From: CAVOHU01 sp963843385
GTDB lineage: Bacteria; Acidobacteriota; Vicinamibacteria; Vicinamibacterales; JAKQTR01
Direction of reading: 5' to 3'
Assembly: GCA_963843385.1 (NCBI GenBank)
Contig: CAWJJY010000005.1
Location: 248,001 to 312,000, forward strand
Length of the DNA stretch: 64,000 nucleotides
Shown here: piece by piece, positions 24,979 through 33,561 of the stretch
Layout: each line of letters begins with the position of its first letter
How positions within the stretch are numbered: the first letter of the stretch is position 1
Program-made: the position numbers and the translations under genes
The notes under the pieces: generated by a model
The model's input: the letters and a program-made list of their open reading frames with translations, nothing else
Told to the model about the DNA's origin: nothing
Database searches by the model: none

Positions 24979-27900
24979 CTAGAAGATGAAGCGCAGCCCG
25001 ATCTGGATCTCGCGGCCGTTCCCGTCCACCCGTTTGCGTGTCACCTTGCCGAAGTTCGCGCTCCCCAGCGTCAGGTCAGGGTTGTCCCAGATGATCGTGT
25101 TGAACGCGTTGTAGGCCTCGAGGCGCGCCTCGAGGCGGTACTTCGCGCTGAAGTTGAACATCTTGGTCAGGGTCATATCCGTGACGGTCCACCCGGGCCC
25201 ATTGAGCCCGTCGTAGTACCACGGATTCGAGCGAGGCGTGTACGTGTCGGCGACGGCGAACATCGACGTGTCGAACCACTTGCCGCGGGTGGGGTTGTCG
25301 AGCTTCGGATTGCCCGAGACCAGGTAGCTCGTATTGAAGAGCAACGGACGACCGGAGTAGACGCGCGTCGCCACTGAGTACTGCCAGCCGCCAATCACCC
25401 AGTCGAGCGCCGCCGGCATGTTCGACAGGAACCGGCGATCCTTGCCGACCGGGATCTGCCAGGTCATCACACCAGTGAAACGGTGACGAGGGATATCGGC
25501 GGTCGGGCGCCATTCCCAGCCTGACTTTCCGGTGCTCTTGAGCACCTGGTACTGGGCGAGATCGTCGAACCACTCCTGCCGCTTCTCGTTGTTGTACGCG
25601 TAGGAAACCAGGAAGCTCAGGCCCTTGGTGAACGGCCGCTGCAGCCGGACCTCGACGGTGTGGGTCCGCATCTTCCGGCCGTTGGTGTTGGTCTGCGTGA
25701 TCGCGCCGTACTGCGGATACGGCACGAGCAGGCTCGCGATCGAGACCGTCGACGAGTTGCGGAGCGAGCCGGGGAACTTGTCGACCGTCAGGTAGTTGCG
25801 GAACGGGTTGGTGACCTGCACATTGATGGCCGTCTTCTGCTCGTACCTGAAGGCCGGGTCCATCATGTTCAGGTTGATGTCGTACGGCACCCGCGTGCCG
25901 TAGTTGAAGAAGTAGCTGAGGTCGGCGATGACGCCGAACCAGATCTTCCGCTGGACCGACAGGTTGAAGCGGTCGTTGAGCTGCGGGCGCAGCTCGTACT
26001 GGTCGAGGCTCATCGCGCCGCCCAGGTTCGTGTAGCGGCCGTATGCCTGCCCGTAGGGCTCGATGACGGGGTTCGAACCGGTCGGGAACGGGTCGGCCAG
26101 CACCTGGCGCGGCACGCCGCTGGCCAGGCCGAGGGTGGTCGTCGTCTGGGCGAAGCCCGCGTACTGGTTCACGAAGTCCCCGAGCGTGTCGCGCACCGCC
26201 TGCGACGGCATCAGGTAGCGGGCGTAGGCGAACCGGACGACCGACTCGTCGGCGAACCGGTAGTTGATGCCGACGCGCGGCATGAAGGTCCACGGAGTCG
26301 AGTGCCACGCATGCGGGTTGGCATCGCTGACGAAGACCCACGCACCCGTGTAATTGTAGCCGTAGCCCTTGCTCGCCATCAGCGACAGGGCCTGTGCGTT
26401 CATCGAGGGCGGCGTCGACTGCATCTCGGGAATGGGCGAGGTGAGGTCATAGCGCTGCGACAGCCGGTTGTTCGGATCGGTCGGTCCCGGTTCGTACTCC
26501 CACCGCAAGCCGAGGTTTAGCGTGAGGCGGTCGTTCACGCGGATGTCGTCCTGCGCGTAAGCCGCGTAGCTCATCAGGTTCGGGTTCTGCAGCGGCACCA
26601 GGCGCGCCGACGTGTTGGCGTCGAGCGCGCCGATCATGAAGGCGGCCCACTGATTGCCCGAATTCACGACGTCGGGGCTGTCGGAGCTGTTGGCCGTCAG
26701 CGTGGAGTTGAACACCAGGTTGATCGGCTCGAACCGCGCCGCCTTGCCGTAGTAGGCGCGCACGTCACCGCCCGCCTTCATTGAGTGCGAGCCCTGGTAC
26801 CAGTTGAACCTGGCCGATGTCGCCCAGGCGTTGGGCCGCTGGTACCACTCCCGCCCCTGCCGTCCGAGTCGGTTGGTGGTGACGTTGCCGAGGGTGCCGG
26901 AGAATACGTCGAGCGCGGGATAGTACACGTAGCCGCTGTTGTAGAGCGACGAATACCACGGCGTCGGCCAGTAGTTCTTGAGGCCGTCGGCCCCCAGCTC
27001 GAGCGAGGGGTTGTAGAACTCGTCGGTCATGTTGTAGTAGCTGCCGCGCAGGTTCAGCGTCGCCTTGTTCGACATGACCCAGACCGAGTCGGCAGCGATG
27101 CTCATGCCGTACCGATTGCTGCCCGCGAGCGGGAAGAACCCCGCGCTGGTCGGGTTCTGCTGGTAGAGATTGGCCTTGAACTGCCCGTATCGGGCGAACA
27201 CCTTCCAGTTGTCGCTGATGTTCAGGTCCATGCGCTCGGAGAGGTTCCAGTACTTGACGTTTTCGTAGACGCTCGCCTGCAAGTTGTCGATATTGCCCGG
27301 CAGATTGGCCCGCGGAATCTGCGCCAGCATCCTCACGGCGACCGGATCAAACATCGACGACGGGATCTGGTTGCCCCCGAACGGGGTGCGCAACACCTTG
27401 CCAGTGGCCGGGTCGAGGACCGAGGTGAACGGGTTGTAGATCGTCCGGACTCTGCCGGCGAGCACCGACTGGCTGAAGTCTCCGTTCCGTTCGAGGTCGG
27501 TCGGCACGGTTCGCACGATCGACAGCGGCCGCTTGTCGTTCCACTTCTCGTAGGAGGTGAAGCTGAACAGCTTGTTCTTCAAGATCGGCCCGCCGGCAGT
27601 CCCGCCGAACATCCGGAGCTGCGTGCCACGACGCGCCCGGGTGTCGGGGGCATTCAGCGTGGGGTCATTCAGCGCGTTCAGGCTCGGATCGCGGAAATAG
27701 CCGTAGCCGGACCCGTGGATCGTGTTGGTGCCCGACTTCATGTTCAGGCTGATGATGCCGCCCAGGCTGTGGCCGTTCTCGGCGTCGGCGCTGGCCTTCG
27801 ACACCGTGATCTCTTCGACGGCGTCCATCGACGGCGTGTAGGCCGCCTTGTAGCTCGCCCCGAGCGCCACCCCGTCGAGCAGCACGTCGTTGGCCCGGCG

Positions 27901-28476
27901 CGTGCCGCCGCCAGCGTCATAGTCGTTTGCGAACGCGTGGTGGTACGGCCGGTTCTCGTTCGCCGTGGTGCCGACCCCCGGGTTGAGCGTGGGGTCGAGC
28001 ATGGCCAGGTTGTACGGGTTGCGCCCGCTCAACGGCACCTGATCGATCAGCTGCCGCTCCAGCGTGATCTGGGCGTTGCTGCTGTTGAGCTGCACCTGCG
28101 TGGCCTCGGCCTGCACGGTGATCGTCTCGTTGAGCGCCCCGATTTCCAGCGTGAGATCCGCGGTCACGTCGCCGCGCTGCTGGACCGAAACGCTCTTCCG
28201 TTCGGCTTTCTTGAACCCATCGAGCTCGGCGGTGACCGAGTAGGTCCCCGGTTCGACGAAGTCGAACAGGTAGTGCCCCTTGTCGCTGGTCTGGCGGACG
28301 CTGGCGACGTTGGTGGCGACATTACGGAGCGTGACAGTAACCCCCGGCAACACCGCGCGGGTGGAGTCAGTGACTACTCCCTGCAGGCGCGCGCGGTAGT
28401 CCTGCGCAGTGGCGCCCACCGGCACCAGCACGCAGAGGCACCCGACCATCGCGAGCTTCAGAGCCAACTTCCTCAT
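24979..28476 (-). CDS. TonB-dependent receptor, Oar-like with N-terminal carboxypeptidase-regulatory domain
   Basis: A 1165-aa outer-membrane receptor. The signal peptide is MRKLALKLAMVGCLCVLVPVGATAQ in two pieces (n-region KLALK). Then come a CarboxypepD_reg beta-sandwich (about residues 27-110: GVVTDSTRAVLPGVTVTLRN...YLFDFVEPGTYSVTAELDGF), a plug domain (NDVLLDGVALG, VEEITVSKASADAENG) and a 22-strand-type barrel ending in a terminal aromatic (LRFIF). The ATG at 28476 has GAGGAGG 7 bases upstream. The family transports oligosaccharides in many acidobacteria. No SusD homologue is adjacent. It heads the minus-strand pectin run and is the likely importer of pectic oligosaccharides. Confidence 0.9.
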   Translation of the reverse strand: MRKLALKLAMVGCLCVLVPVGATAQDYRARLQGVVTDSTRAVLPGVTVTLRNVATNVASVRQTSDKGHYLFDFVEPGTYSVTAELDGFKKAERKSVSVQQRGDVTADLTLEIGALNETITVQAEATQVQLNSSNAQITLERQLIDQVPLSGRNPYNLAMLDPTLNPGVGTTANENRPYHHAFANDYDAGGGTRRANDVLLDGVALGASYKAAYTPSMDAVEEITVSKASADAENGHSLGGIISLNMKSGTNTIHGSGYGYFRDPSLNALNDPTLNAPDTRARRGTQLRMFGGTAGGPILKNKLFSFTSYEKWNDKRPLSIVRTVPTDLERNGDFSQSVLAGRVRTIYNPFTSVLDPATGKVLRTPFGGNQIPSSMFDPVAVRMLAQIPRANLPGNIDNLQASVYENVKYWNLSERMDLNISDNWKVFARYGQFKANLYQQNPTSAGFFPLAGSNRYGMSIAADSVWVMSNKATLNLRGSYYNMTDEFYNPSLELGADGLKNYWPTPWYSSLYNSGYVYYPALDVFSGTLGNVTTNRLGRQGREWYQRPNAWATSARFNWYQGSHSMKAGGDVRAYYGKAARFEPINLVFNSTLTANSSDSPDVVNSGNQWAAFMIGALDANTSARLVPLQNPNLMSYAAYAQDDIRVNDRLTLNLGLRWEYEPGPTDPNNRLSQRYDLTSPIPEMQSTPPSMNAQALSLMASKGYGYNYTGAWVFVSDANPHAWHSTPWTFMPRVGINYRFADESVVRFAYARYLMPSQAVRDTLGDFVNQYAGFAQTTTTLGLASGVPRQVLADPFPTGSNPVIEPYGQAYGRYTNLGGAMSLDQYELRPQLNDRFNLSVQRKIWFGVIADLSYFFNYGTRVPYDINLNMMDPAFRYEQKTAINVQVTNPFRNYLTVDKFPGSLRNSSTVSIASLLVPYPQYGAITQTNTNGRKMRTHTVEVRLQRPFTKGLSFLVSYAYNNEKRQEWFDDLAQYQVLKSTGKSGWEWRPTADIPRHRFTGVMTWQIPVGKDRRFLSNMPAALDWVIGGWQYSVATRVYSGRPLLFNTSYLVSGNPKLDNPTRGKWFDTSMFAVADTYTPRSNPWYYDGLNGPGWTVTDMTLTKMFNFSAKYRLEARLEAYNAFNTIIWDNPDLTLGSANFGKVTRKRVDGNGREIQIGLRFIF

Positions 28477-28618
28477 CGCAGTTCCTCCTCGGACGCGCGC
28501 CATCTGGCGAGCTTGGACCCCAACCGGCGCAAGTCAATTTCTGGCCTCATCGGCGTGAACGCTCCTGGACACCGTGGCGGGGGAGACCGCATCAGCCGAC
28601 ATGTTGGAGGCTCGACAA

Positions 28619-28631
28619 GTGGACAGTCCAG
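28619..28631. promoter_or_regulatory. operator-like palindrome GTGGACAGTCCAG
   Basis: Contains the perfect palindrome TGGAC-A-GTCCA, 143 bp before the TonB receptor start. It is the most symmetrical member of the shared site set and fits the binding-site style of FadR-group regulators. Confidence 0.45.
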
Positions 28632-28806
28632 TCGGCGATCCGCTACAGAAAAGACCATTCCTCGCCAGAAGTCAAGATCTTTGTGATCCGACCGCAACTT
28701 AGTGGTAATGTAAGGCAATTTCGGCCACTACCCGAACGGCAGCCTCGCCAGCGCGGATGACGAAGCGGTTCAGGCGGAAAGTCCAAGGCAATGTTCACTG
28801 CACATA

Positions 28807-28819
28807 GTGGTCAGTCCTC
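28807..28819. promoter_or_regulatory. operator-like site GTGGTCAGTCCTC
   Basis: The left half matches the set perfectly and GTCC of the right half is kept. It lies 46 bp before the GH43 ATG, where it could overlap the promoter. Confidence 0.35.
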
Positions 28820-28864
28820 TTTGGCCGCCAGCCACGCAAACGCCGCGGGATCGGGGGAATACCG

Positions 28865-30442
28865 ATGAGCCAACCTGTGTCGGTCTACCTGCTGGCCGCC
28901 CTGCTGGCCTGGGGAACGATCCAGGCGCCCGTCGCGCCGCCCGCTGGCGGGGTCGCGTGGGCGCGCGGCATCGAGGGCCAGCGCAAAGCCGACCTCGGGA
29001 ACCACACCTATCTCAACCCCGTCATGGCGGGCGACCATCCCGACCCCTCCGTTCTCAAGGACGGCGACGACTACTACATGACCCACTCGTCGTTCGATGC
29101 CTATCCGGGGCTGGTGATCTGGCACTCGAAGGATCTGGTGAACTGGGAGCCGGTCGGACCGGCCCTGTTCCGGAACGTCGGCTCGGTCTGGGCGCCCGAC
29201 CTGACCAGGCACAACGGGCGCTACTACATCTACTTCCCGGGCCGTCGTCCCGACTACGCGTCCAACTACGTGATTTGGGCCGACACCATACGCGGCCCGT
29301 GGAGCGAACCGGTCGACCTCAAGATCGGGCGAATCGATCCCGGCCACGCGGTCGCCGCTGATGGATCGCGGTTCCTGTTTCTGAGCGGTGGCTACCGCGT
29401 CGGACTGGCCGCCGATGGGCTTTCTGTGACGGGACAGTTACAGAAGGTCTACGACGGCTGGACATATCCCGACGACTGGGTCGTCGAAACCTTCGCCCAG
29501 GAGGGACCGAAGATGCTCCGGCACGGCGCCTACTATTACATGGTGCTCGCCGAGGGCGGAACAGCCGGCCCCCCGACCAGCCACATGGTGATTGCGGCCC
29601 GCGCACGGACGCTCGCCGGGCCGTGGGAGAACTCCCCGTTCAATCCGATCATCCGCACCAGGTCGGCCGCGGAACGCTGGTGGTCCAAGGGACACGCGAC
29701 GCTGGTGGAGGGCCCGGGCGGCAAGTGGTACGCGGTCTACCACGCGTACGAAAACGGATTCTACACCCTCGGACGCCAGACGTTGCTCGAACCGATCGAG
29801 TGGACCGCGGACGGCTGGTTCCGCGCCACCGGTCACGACGTTGCCAGGCCGATCCCGATGCCCGCGGGGCCGGCCGTGCCTCACGGGATGGCGCTCTCCG
29901 ACGATTTCTCGTCGAGCAAGATGGGCGGGCAGTGGAGCTTCTACAACGGCGATCAGTCGGACCAGCGTCGATACCGGTACGACAGCGGCAGCCTGATTCT
30001 CAAAGCCAAGGGCGCCACACCGCGCGACAGTTCACCGCTCTGGTTCGTGTGTGGCGACCACGCCTATCAGGTCCAGGTCGAGATCGACATCGGTCCAGGC
30101 GCGACAGCAGGATTGCTGCTCTTCTACAACAGCCGGCTCTATGCGGGACTCGGCGTGTCGGCGACCGACTTCATCATGCACCGCTACGGAACCGAACGCG
30201 TCTCCGGCAAGCCGGATCGCATCGGGCGCGTGGTGCACCTGCGGCTCACCAACGACCGCCACATCGTCACCATCGACTACAGCGCCGATGGAATGAGCTG
30301 GGAGCGTTTCGGCACGCGGATGGAGGTGTCCGGGTACCATCACAACGTGGCGTACGACTTCCTCAGCCTGCGCCCCGCCCTGTACGTGGCCGGCACGGGT
30401 GAAGCCCGATTCAGCCACTTTACCTATCGCGCATTGCCGTAG
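28865..30442 (+). CDS. exported GH43 glycosidase with C-terminal beta-sandwich
   Basis: A 525-aa exported protein. A signal peptide (residues 1-22) is followed by a five-bladed propeller of family GH43. The first catalytic aspartate is D60 in GDHPDPSVLKDGDDYYMTHSS, the VWAPDL motif supplies a second acid, and a glutamate in VVETFAQEGPKML is the likely proton donor. Residues about 345-520 form a beta-sandwich resembling the DUF1349/xylosidase C-terminal module (FSSSKMGGQWSFYN, YQVQVEIDI, ATAGLLLFYN). GH43 enzymes remove arabinose, xylose or galactose side chains. Here arabinan or galactan side chains of pectin are the likely target. It is the first gene of the plus-strand unit and has an operator-like site 46 bp upstream. 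Confidence 0.88.
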   Translation: MSQPVSVYLLAALLAWGTIQAPVAPPAGGVAWARGIEGQRKADLGNHTYLNPVMAGDHPDPSVLKDGDDYYMTHSSFDAYPGLVIWHSKDLVNWEPVGPALFRNVGSVWAPDLTRHNGRYYIYFPGRRPDYASNYVIWADTIRGPWSEPVDLKIGRIDPGHAVAADGSRFLFLSGGYRVGLAADGLSVTGQLQKVYDGWTYPDDWVVETFAQEGPKMLRHGAYYYMVLAEGGTAGPPTSHMVIAARARTLAGPWENSPFNPIIRTRSAAERWWSKGHATLVEGPGGKWYAVYHAYENGFYTLGRQTLLEPIEWTADGWFRATGHDVARPIPMPAGPAVPHGMALSDDFSSSKMGGQWSFYNGDQSDQRRYRYDSGSLILKAKGATPRDSSPLWFVCGDHAYQVQVEIDIGPGATAGLLLFYNSRLYAGLGVSATDFIMHRYGTERVSGKPDRIGRVVHLRLTNDRHIVTIDYSADGMSWERFGTRMEVSGYHHNVAYDFLSLRPALYVAGTGEARFSHFTYRALP

Positions 30443-30516
30443 CATTCGAGCGAACCGCAACGTGGATTGGCCATCGGTCGTTCTTGAAAGTCCCCAGTCG
30501 GTGAGGGAGAGCCATC

Positions 30517-31929
30517 ATGCCAGGAGCAGGACGTTCGTTGAAATGTGCGGCGGGTCTGGCCCTCGTCTTCGTCACCACGGCGCCGGCGGTGGTGTCCGCG
30601 CGGCAGCCGCCGGTCGGGCCGGGCGTTGAAGCCCAGATCCTGAAGACTGGCCGAAGCGAGCCGACCTTCTCGCAGCCGTCGCTGGCGCCAGGCGTCGATT
30701 ATACGGTGCCGACCGAGGCCGAGATCGGGGCCGTGCTCGATCGGATTCGGGATCACTTCGTCCGCGCGACCCCGTACCGGATCGTCGACACGACGACGGG
30801 TCAGACCGTCACGGACTTCTCGACACCCATCAAGTCGGCCGGCATCGACACGACCGGCGGCGAGTTCAATGACTGGACCTACTCGATGGGCGTGGTCATG
30901 TCGGCGATGCTCCAGGCCTCCGAGGTGACCGGCGACGCGAGGTTCCGCGAGTACACGTTCAAGAACTTCGACTTCATCTTCGATCACATCGAGTACTTCA
31001 GGAGGCAGGCTGCGCAGTTCGGCCCGCAGCCCCGGGGCTATCGTCGATACCTCGATATGAAGGAGCTCGACGATTGCGGGGCGATCGGCGCGGCGCTGGT
31101 CAGGGCCTATGCCCTCCGGAAAGACGAGCGTTACCGGGCCGGAATCGATCTCACGGCCAACCACATCGCGACCCGCCAGCTCCGCCTGAGTGACGGCACG
31201 CTGGCGCGCCCCCGGCCGCAGAAGGTCGCGGTCTGGATTGACGATGCGTACATGAGCATTCCGTTCCTGGCTCAGATGGGCACGCTCACCGGCGAGCGCC
31301 GGTACTTCGACGACGCGGCGAAGCAGGTCATCGGCATGACCAACGTGCTCTTCGACAAGGGGAGCGGCCTGTACGACCACTCGTGGTTTCAGAATTCGGC
31401 GTTCGACGCGAAGTTCTTCTGGGGGCGCGGCGCCGGATGGATGCTCATGGCGATGGCGGAACTGTTGAGCGCGATGCCCGAGGATCATCCCGACCGCAGC
31501 CGTGTCCTGGAGACCTTCCAGCGCGCCGCGCAGGGAGTCACGGCCGTGCAGGGCGGCACGGGCCTCTGGCACAACCTGCTGGACAAGACGGACAGCTATC
31601 TGGAGACGTCCGCCTCGGCGATGTTCACCTTCGCGATCGCGCGCGGCGTCAATCGCGGGTGGCTCGCGCCGGTGTACGCGCCGGTGGCACAGGCCGGCTG
31701 GAAAGCCGTCGCGCGGCGGGTCAGGCCGGACGGCCGGATTGAAGGCATCTGTGTCGGCACGACGGCTGCCTACGATGCCGTCTATTACTACAACCGTCCG
31801 ACCGACCTCGGTGCGATGCAGGGCTACGGGCCGACCTTGATGGCGGGCGCCGAGATCATCACGATGCTCCGCACCTTCGATATCGAAAAGACGCTGAATA
31901 CATTTCACTACCGGGCGCGCACGAAGTAG
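30517..31929 (+). CDS. exported unsaturated rhamnogalacturonyl/glucuronyl hydrolase, GH105/GH88
   Basis: A 470-aa enzyme with a signal peptide (to about residue 28), a 40-residue linker and an alpha/alpha6 barrel. Motifs include GEFNDWTYSMGVVM, KVAVWIDDAYMSIPFLAQMG (catalytic Asp242/243 region), HSWFQN and FWGRGAGWMLMAMAELL, all typical of YteR/YesR-type GH105. These enzymes hydrate the 4,5-double bond left by pectin lyases and release the unsaturated uronate that KdgF processes. It is about 90 residues longer than YteR, owing to the N-terminal linker. It lies 74 bp after GH43 and 39 bp before the DUF4861 gene. Confidence 0.88.
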   Translation: MPGAGRSLKCAAGLALVFVTTAPAVVSARQPPVGPGVEAQILKTGRSEPTFSQPSLAPGVDYTVPTEAEIGAVLDRIRDHFVRATPYRIVDTTTGQTVTDFSTPIKSAGIDTTGGEFNDWTYSMGVVMSAMLQASEVTGDARFREYTFKNFDFIFDHIEYFRRQAAQFGPQPRGYRRYLDMKELDDCGAIGAALVRAYALRKDERYRAGIDLTANHIATRQLRLSDGTLARPRPQKVAVWIDDAYMSIPFLAQMGTLTGERRYFDDAAKQVIGMTNVLFDKGSGLYDHSWFQNSAFDAKFFWGRGAGWMLMAMAELLSAMPEDHPDRSRVLETFQRAAQGVTAVQGGTGLWHNLLDKTDSYLETSASAMFTFAIARGVNRGWLAPVYAPVAQAGWKAVARRVRPDGRIEGICVGTTAAYDAVYYYNRPTDLGAMQGYGPTLMAGAEIITMLRTFDIEKTLNTFHYRARTK

Positions 31930-31968
31930 CTGAATGTCTTGCCGGTTCGCCCGAGGAGGACTTGCGCC

Positions 31969-33141
31969 ATGACTCGTTTCTGGAGTGCTCTCATCGCTCT
32001 CGGAGTCGTCTCGGCGGCCACTGCCCCGCCTCCGGCCAGCGGACCGGCGGCGGGCGTGACGGTCAGAAACGCGATCGCGATCGCCCGCCAGTCCGAGACG
32101 GTTGTGCTGAAGGCGGCGGAACTTCAGCGGCTGCTCGCGGTGGACGATGTCCGCAAGGTGCATGTGGCCGATGATCAGACCAAGCGGAGCGTGCTCATCC
32201 AGGCAGTCGACACCAACGACGACGGCATCTTCGAAGAATTCGTCTTTCAGTCCGACCTCGGCCCGCGGGAGACGAAGACCTTCACGCTGACAGCCGGCGA
32301 GCGCCAGACGCCGGCGATTTCCGACTTCAAGGCGTACGGCCGCTTCGTTCGAGAGCGCCGCGACGATTATGCGTGGGAGAACGATCGCATCGCGCACCGG
32401 ATGTACGGCGCCGCGCTCGAAACCTGGGCGCAGGAGCCGCTGACCAGCAGCGCCGTCGATGTGTGGACCAAGCGAATCCGCCGGCTCGTCATCAACGATT
32501 GGTACATGGTCGACGACTACCACGCCGACAACGGGACGGGCGGCGACTTCTACTCGGCCGGCAAGAGCCGTGGCTGCGGCGGCAACGGCATCTGGATCGG
32601 CGGCAAGCTGTACCCCTCGGCCAACTTTCGAAACACCCGCACGCTGGCGAATGGCCCGATCCGGGTGATGTTCGAGCTGATGTATCAGCCGTGGGATGCA
32701 GGCAGCCTCAAGCTGTCGGAGACCAAGCGGATCACGCTCGACGCGGGCCAGAACCTCGATCGGTTCGAAAGTTTCTACACCGTTCAGGGGGGGCCGGCGG
32801 CGCTGGCGCACGCCGTGGGCATCAAGAAGAACCCGTCGTCGGTTGCGACCGCGTCGAAGGACCTGGGCATGATGAGAACGTGGGAAGCGTTCAAGGGCGA
32901 CGCGGGCAATCTCGGGTGCGGCGTGATCGTCGACGCGTCGCAGCTGGTGGAGTTCGCAGAGGCCGACGGCAACTACCTCGCTGTGGCGAAGGTGCCCTCC
33001 GGGGGCCCCGCCACCTATCTTGCCGGCTTTGGATGGGACAAGAGCGGCGATTTCAAGGGCGTCGAGGACTGGGATCGGTACCTGGAACGGGCGGTTCAGC
33101 GACTCCGGTCTCCGCTCGAGGTCACGCTGGCGGCCAGATGA
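31969..33141 (+). CDS. exported DUF4861 protein
   Basis: A 390-aa exported protein of the DUF4861 family, common in pectin and ulvan loci of Bacteroidota and Acidobacteriota but without a proven function known to me. Seen are a signal peptide (MTRFWSALIALGVVSAAT), an early beta-domain with DTNDDGIFEEFVFQSDL, and a galactose-mutarotase-like body (AHRMYGAALETW, DDYHADNGTGGDFYSAGKSRGCGG, ETKRITLDAGQNLDRFES). The acidic DYH and GG motifs may build an active site. The ATG at 31969 has GAGGAGG 9 bases upstream. Position after GH43 and GH105 suggests a role in rhamnogalacturonan breakdown, possibly as a lyase or mutarotase. Confidence 0.8.
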   Translation: MTRFWSALIALGVVSAATAPPPASGPAAGVTVRNAIAIARQSETVVLKAAELQRLLAVDDVRKVHVADDQTKRSVLIQAVDTNDDGIFEEFVFQSDLGPRETKTFTLTAGERQTPAISDFKAYGRFVRERRDDYAWENDRIAHRMYGAALETWAQEPLTSSAVDVWTKRIRRLVINDWYMVDDYHADNGTGGDFYSAGKSRGCGGNGIWIGGKLYPSANFRNTRTLANGPIRVMFELMYQPWDAGSLKLSETKRITLDAGQNLDRFESFYTVQGGPAALAHAVGIKKNPSSVATASKDLGMMRTWEAFKGDAGNLGCGVIVDASQLVEFAEADGNYLAVAKVPSGGPATYLAGFGWDKSGDFKGVEDWDRYLERAVQRLRSPLEVTLAAR

Positions 33142-33561
33142 GGCATGAGGCGTCCGAGCCACGGCCGCCAGGCACGGCTGGGCCTGGCTGGTCTATCCTC
33201 GTATGACTCGTGGATCGATGTGGCATCTCCTCATGAGCGACGCGCGGATCGTACGAACTTCCAGTGGGCGGCCGCCAAGTCGAGAAATAATGAGAACTTG
33301 GCGCCCTCGGCGCCACTTGACAGATCCGTGCATTGAAGTGCATTCTCTGGCGAGTGGTATGTCCACTTTGACGATTGCCACGCACCTGTGGTCCCTGGAC
33401 AGGAGTCGGCGAAGCGCCAGGTCTGGCCCGTTCACGACGCGGCCCAACAACAGCCCGCGTGGCATTCCGAACGGGGCGGCATTCACCTTTCAGCGTGCGG
33501 ACTGCTGGCGTCGCCTCGCGAAGGTCGTTGACGCCAGCCACGCAGAGAGCAGGCGACACCA
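33142..33561. other. intergenic region upstream of second regulator
   Basis: A 420-bp gap with no convincing gene. Around 33180-33330 it is less GC-rich than the flanks. It carries the operator-like palindrome at 33354 about 200 bp before the regulator start, and otherwise nothing I recognise. Confidence 0.6.
33354..33366. promoter_or_regulatory. operator-like palindrome GTGGTATGTCCAC
   Basis: AGTGG-N5-CCACT symmetry, the best match to the site at 12172. Its position in front of a FadR-family gene suggests autoregulation. Confidence 0.45.

Larger units (their letters stand above)
28477..28864. other. divergent promoter region, TonB receptor / GH43
   Basis: A 388-bp gap without genes, clearly richer in A and T than its surroundings around 28660-28730. 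It holds two operator-like palindromes (28619 and 28807) and a half-site-like AGTGGTAATGT near 28700. Confidence 0.6.

Noticed and set aside
26785..28686. 633-codon open frame on the plus strand opposite the TonB receptor
   Set aside because: Antisense shadow of a well supported receptor gene with normal codon pattern; no motifs.
30424..33162. 912-codon open frame on the minus strand opposite GH105 and DUF4861
   Set aside because: It spans two well supported genes on the other strand and has Arg/Gly/Val/His-rich composition with no domain.
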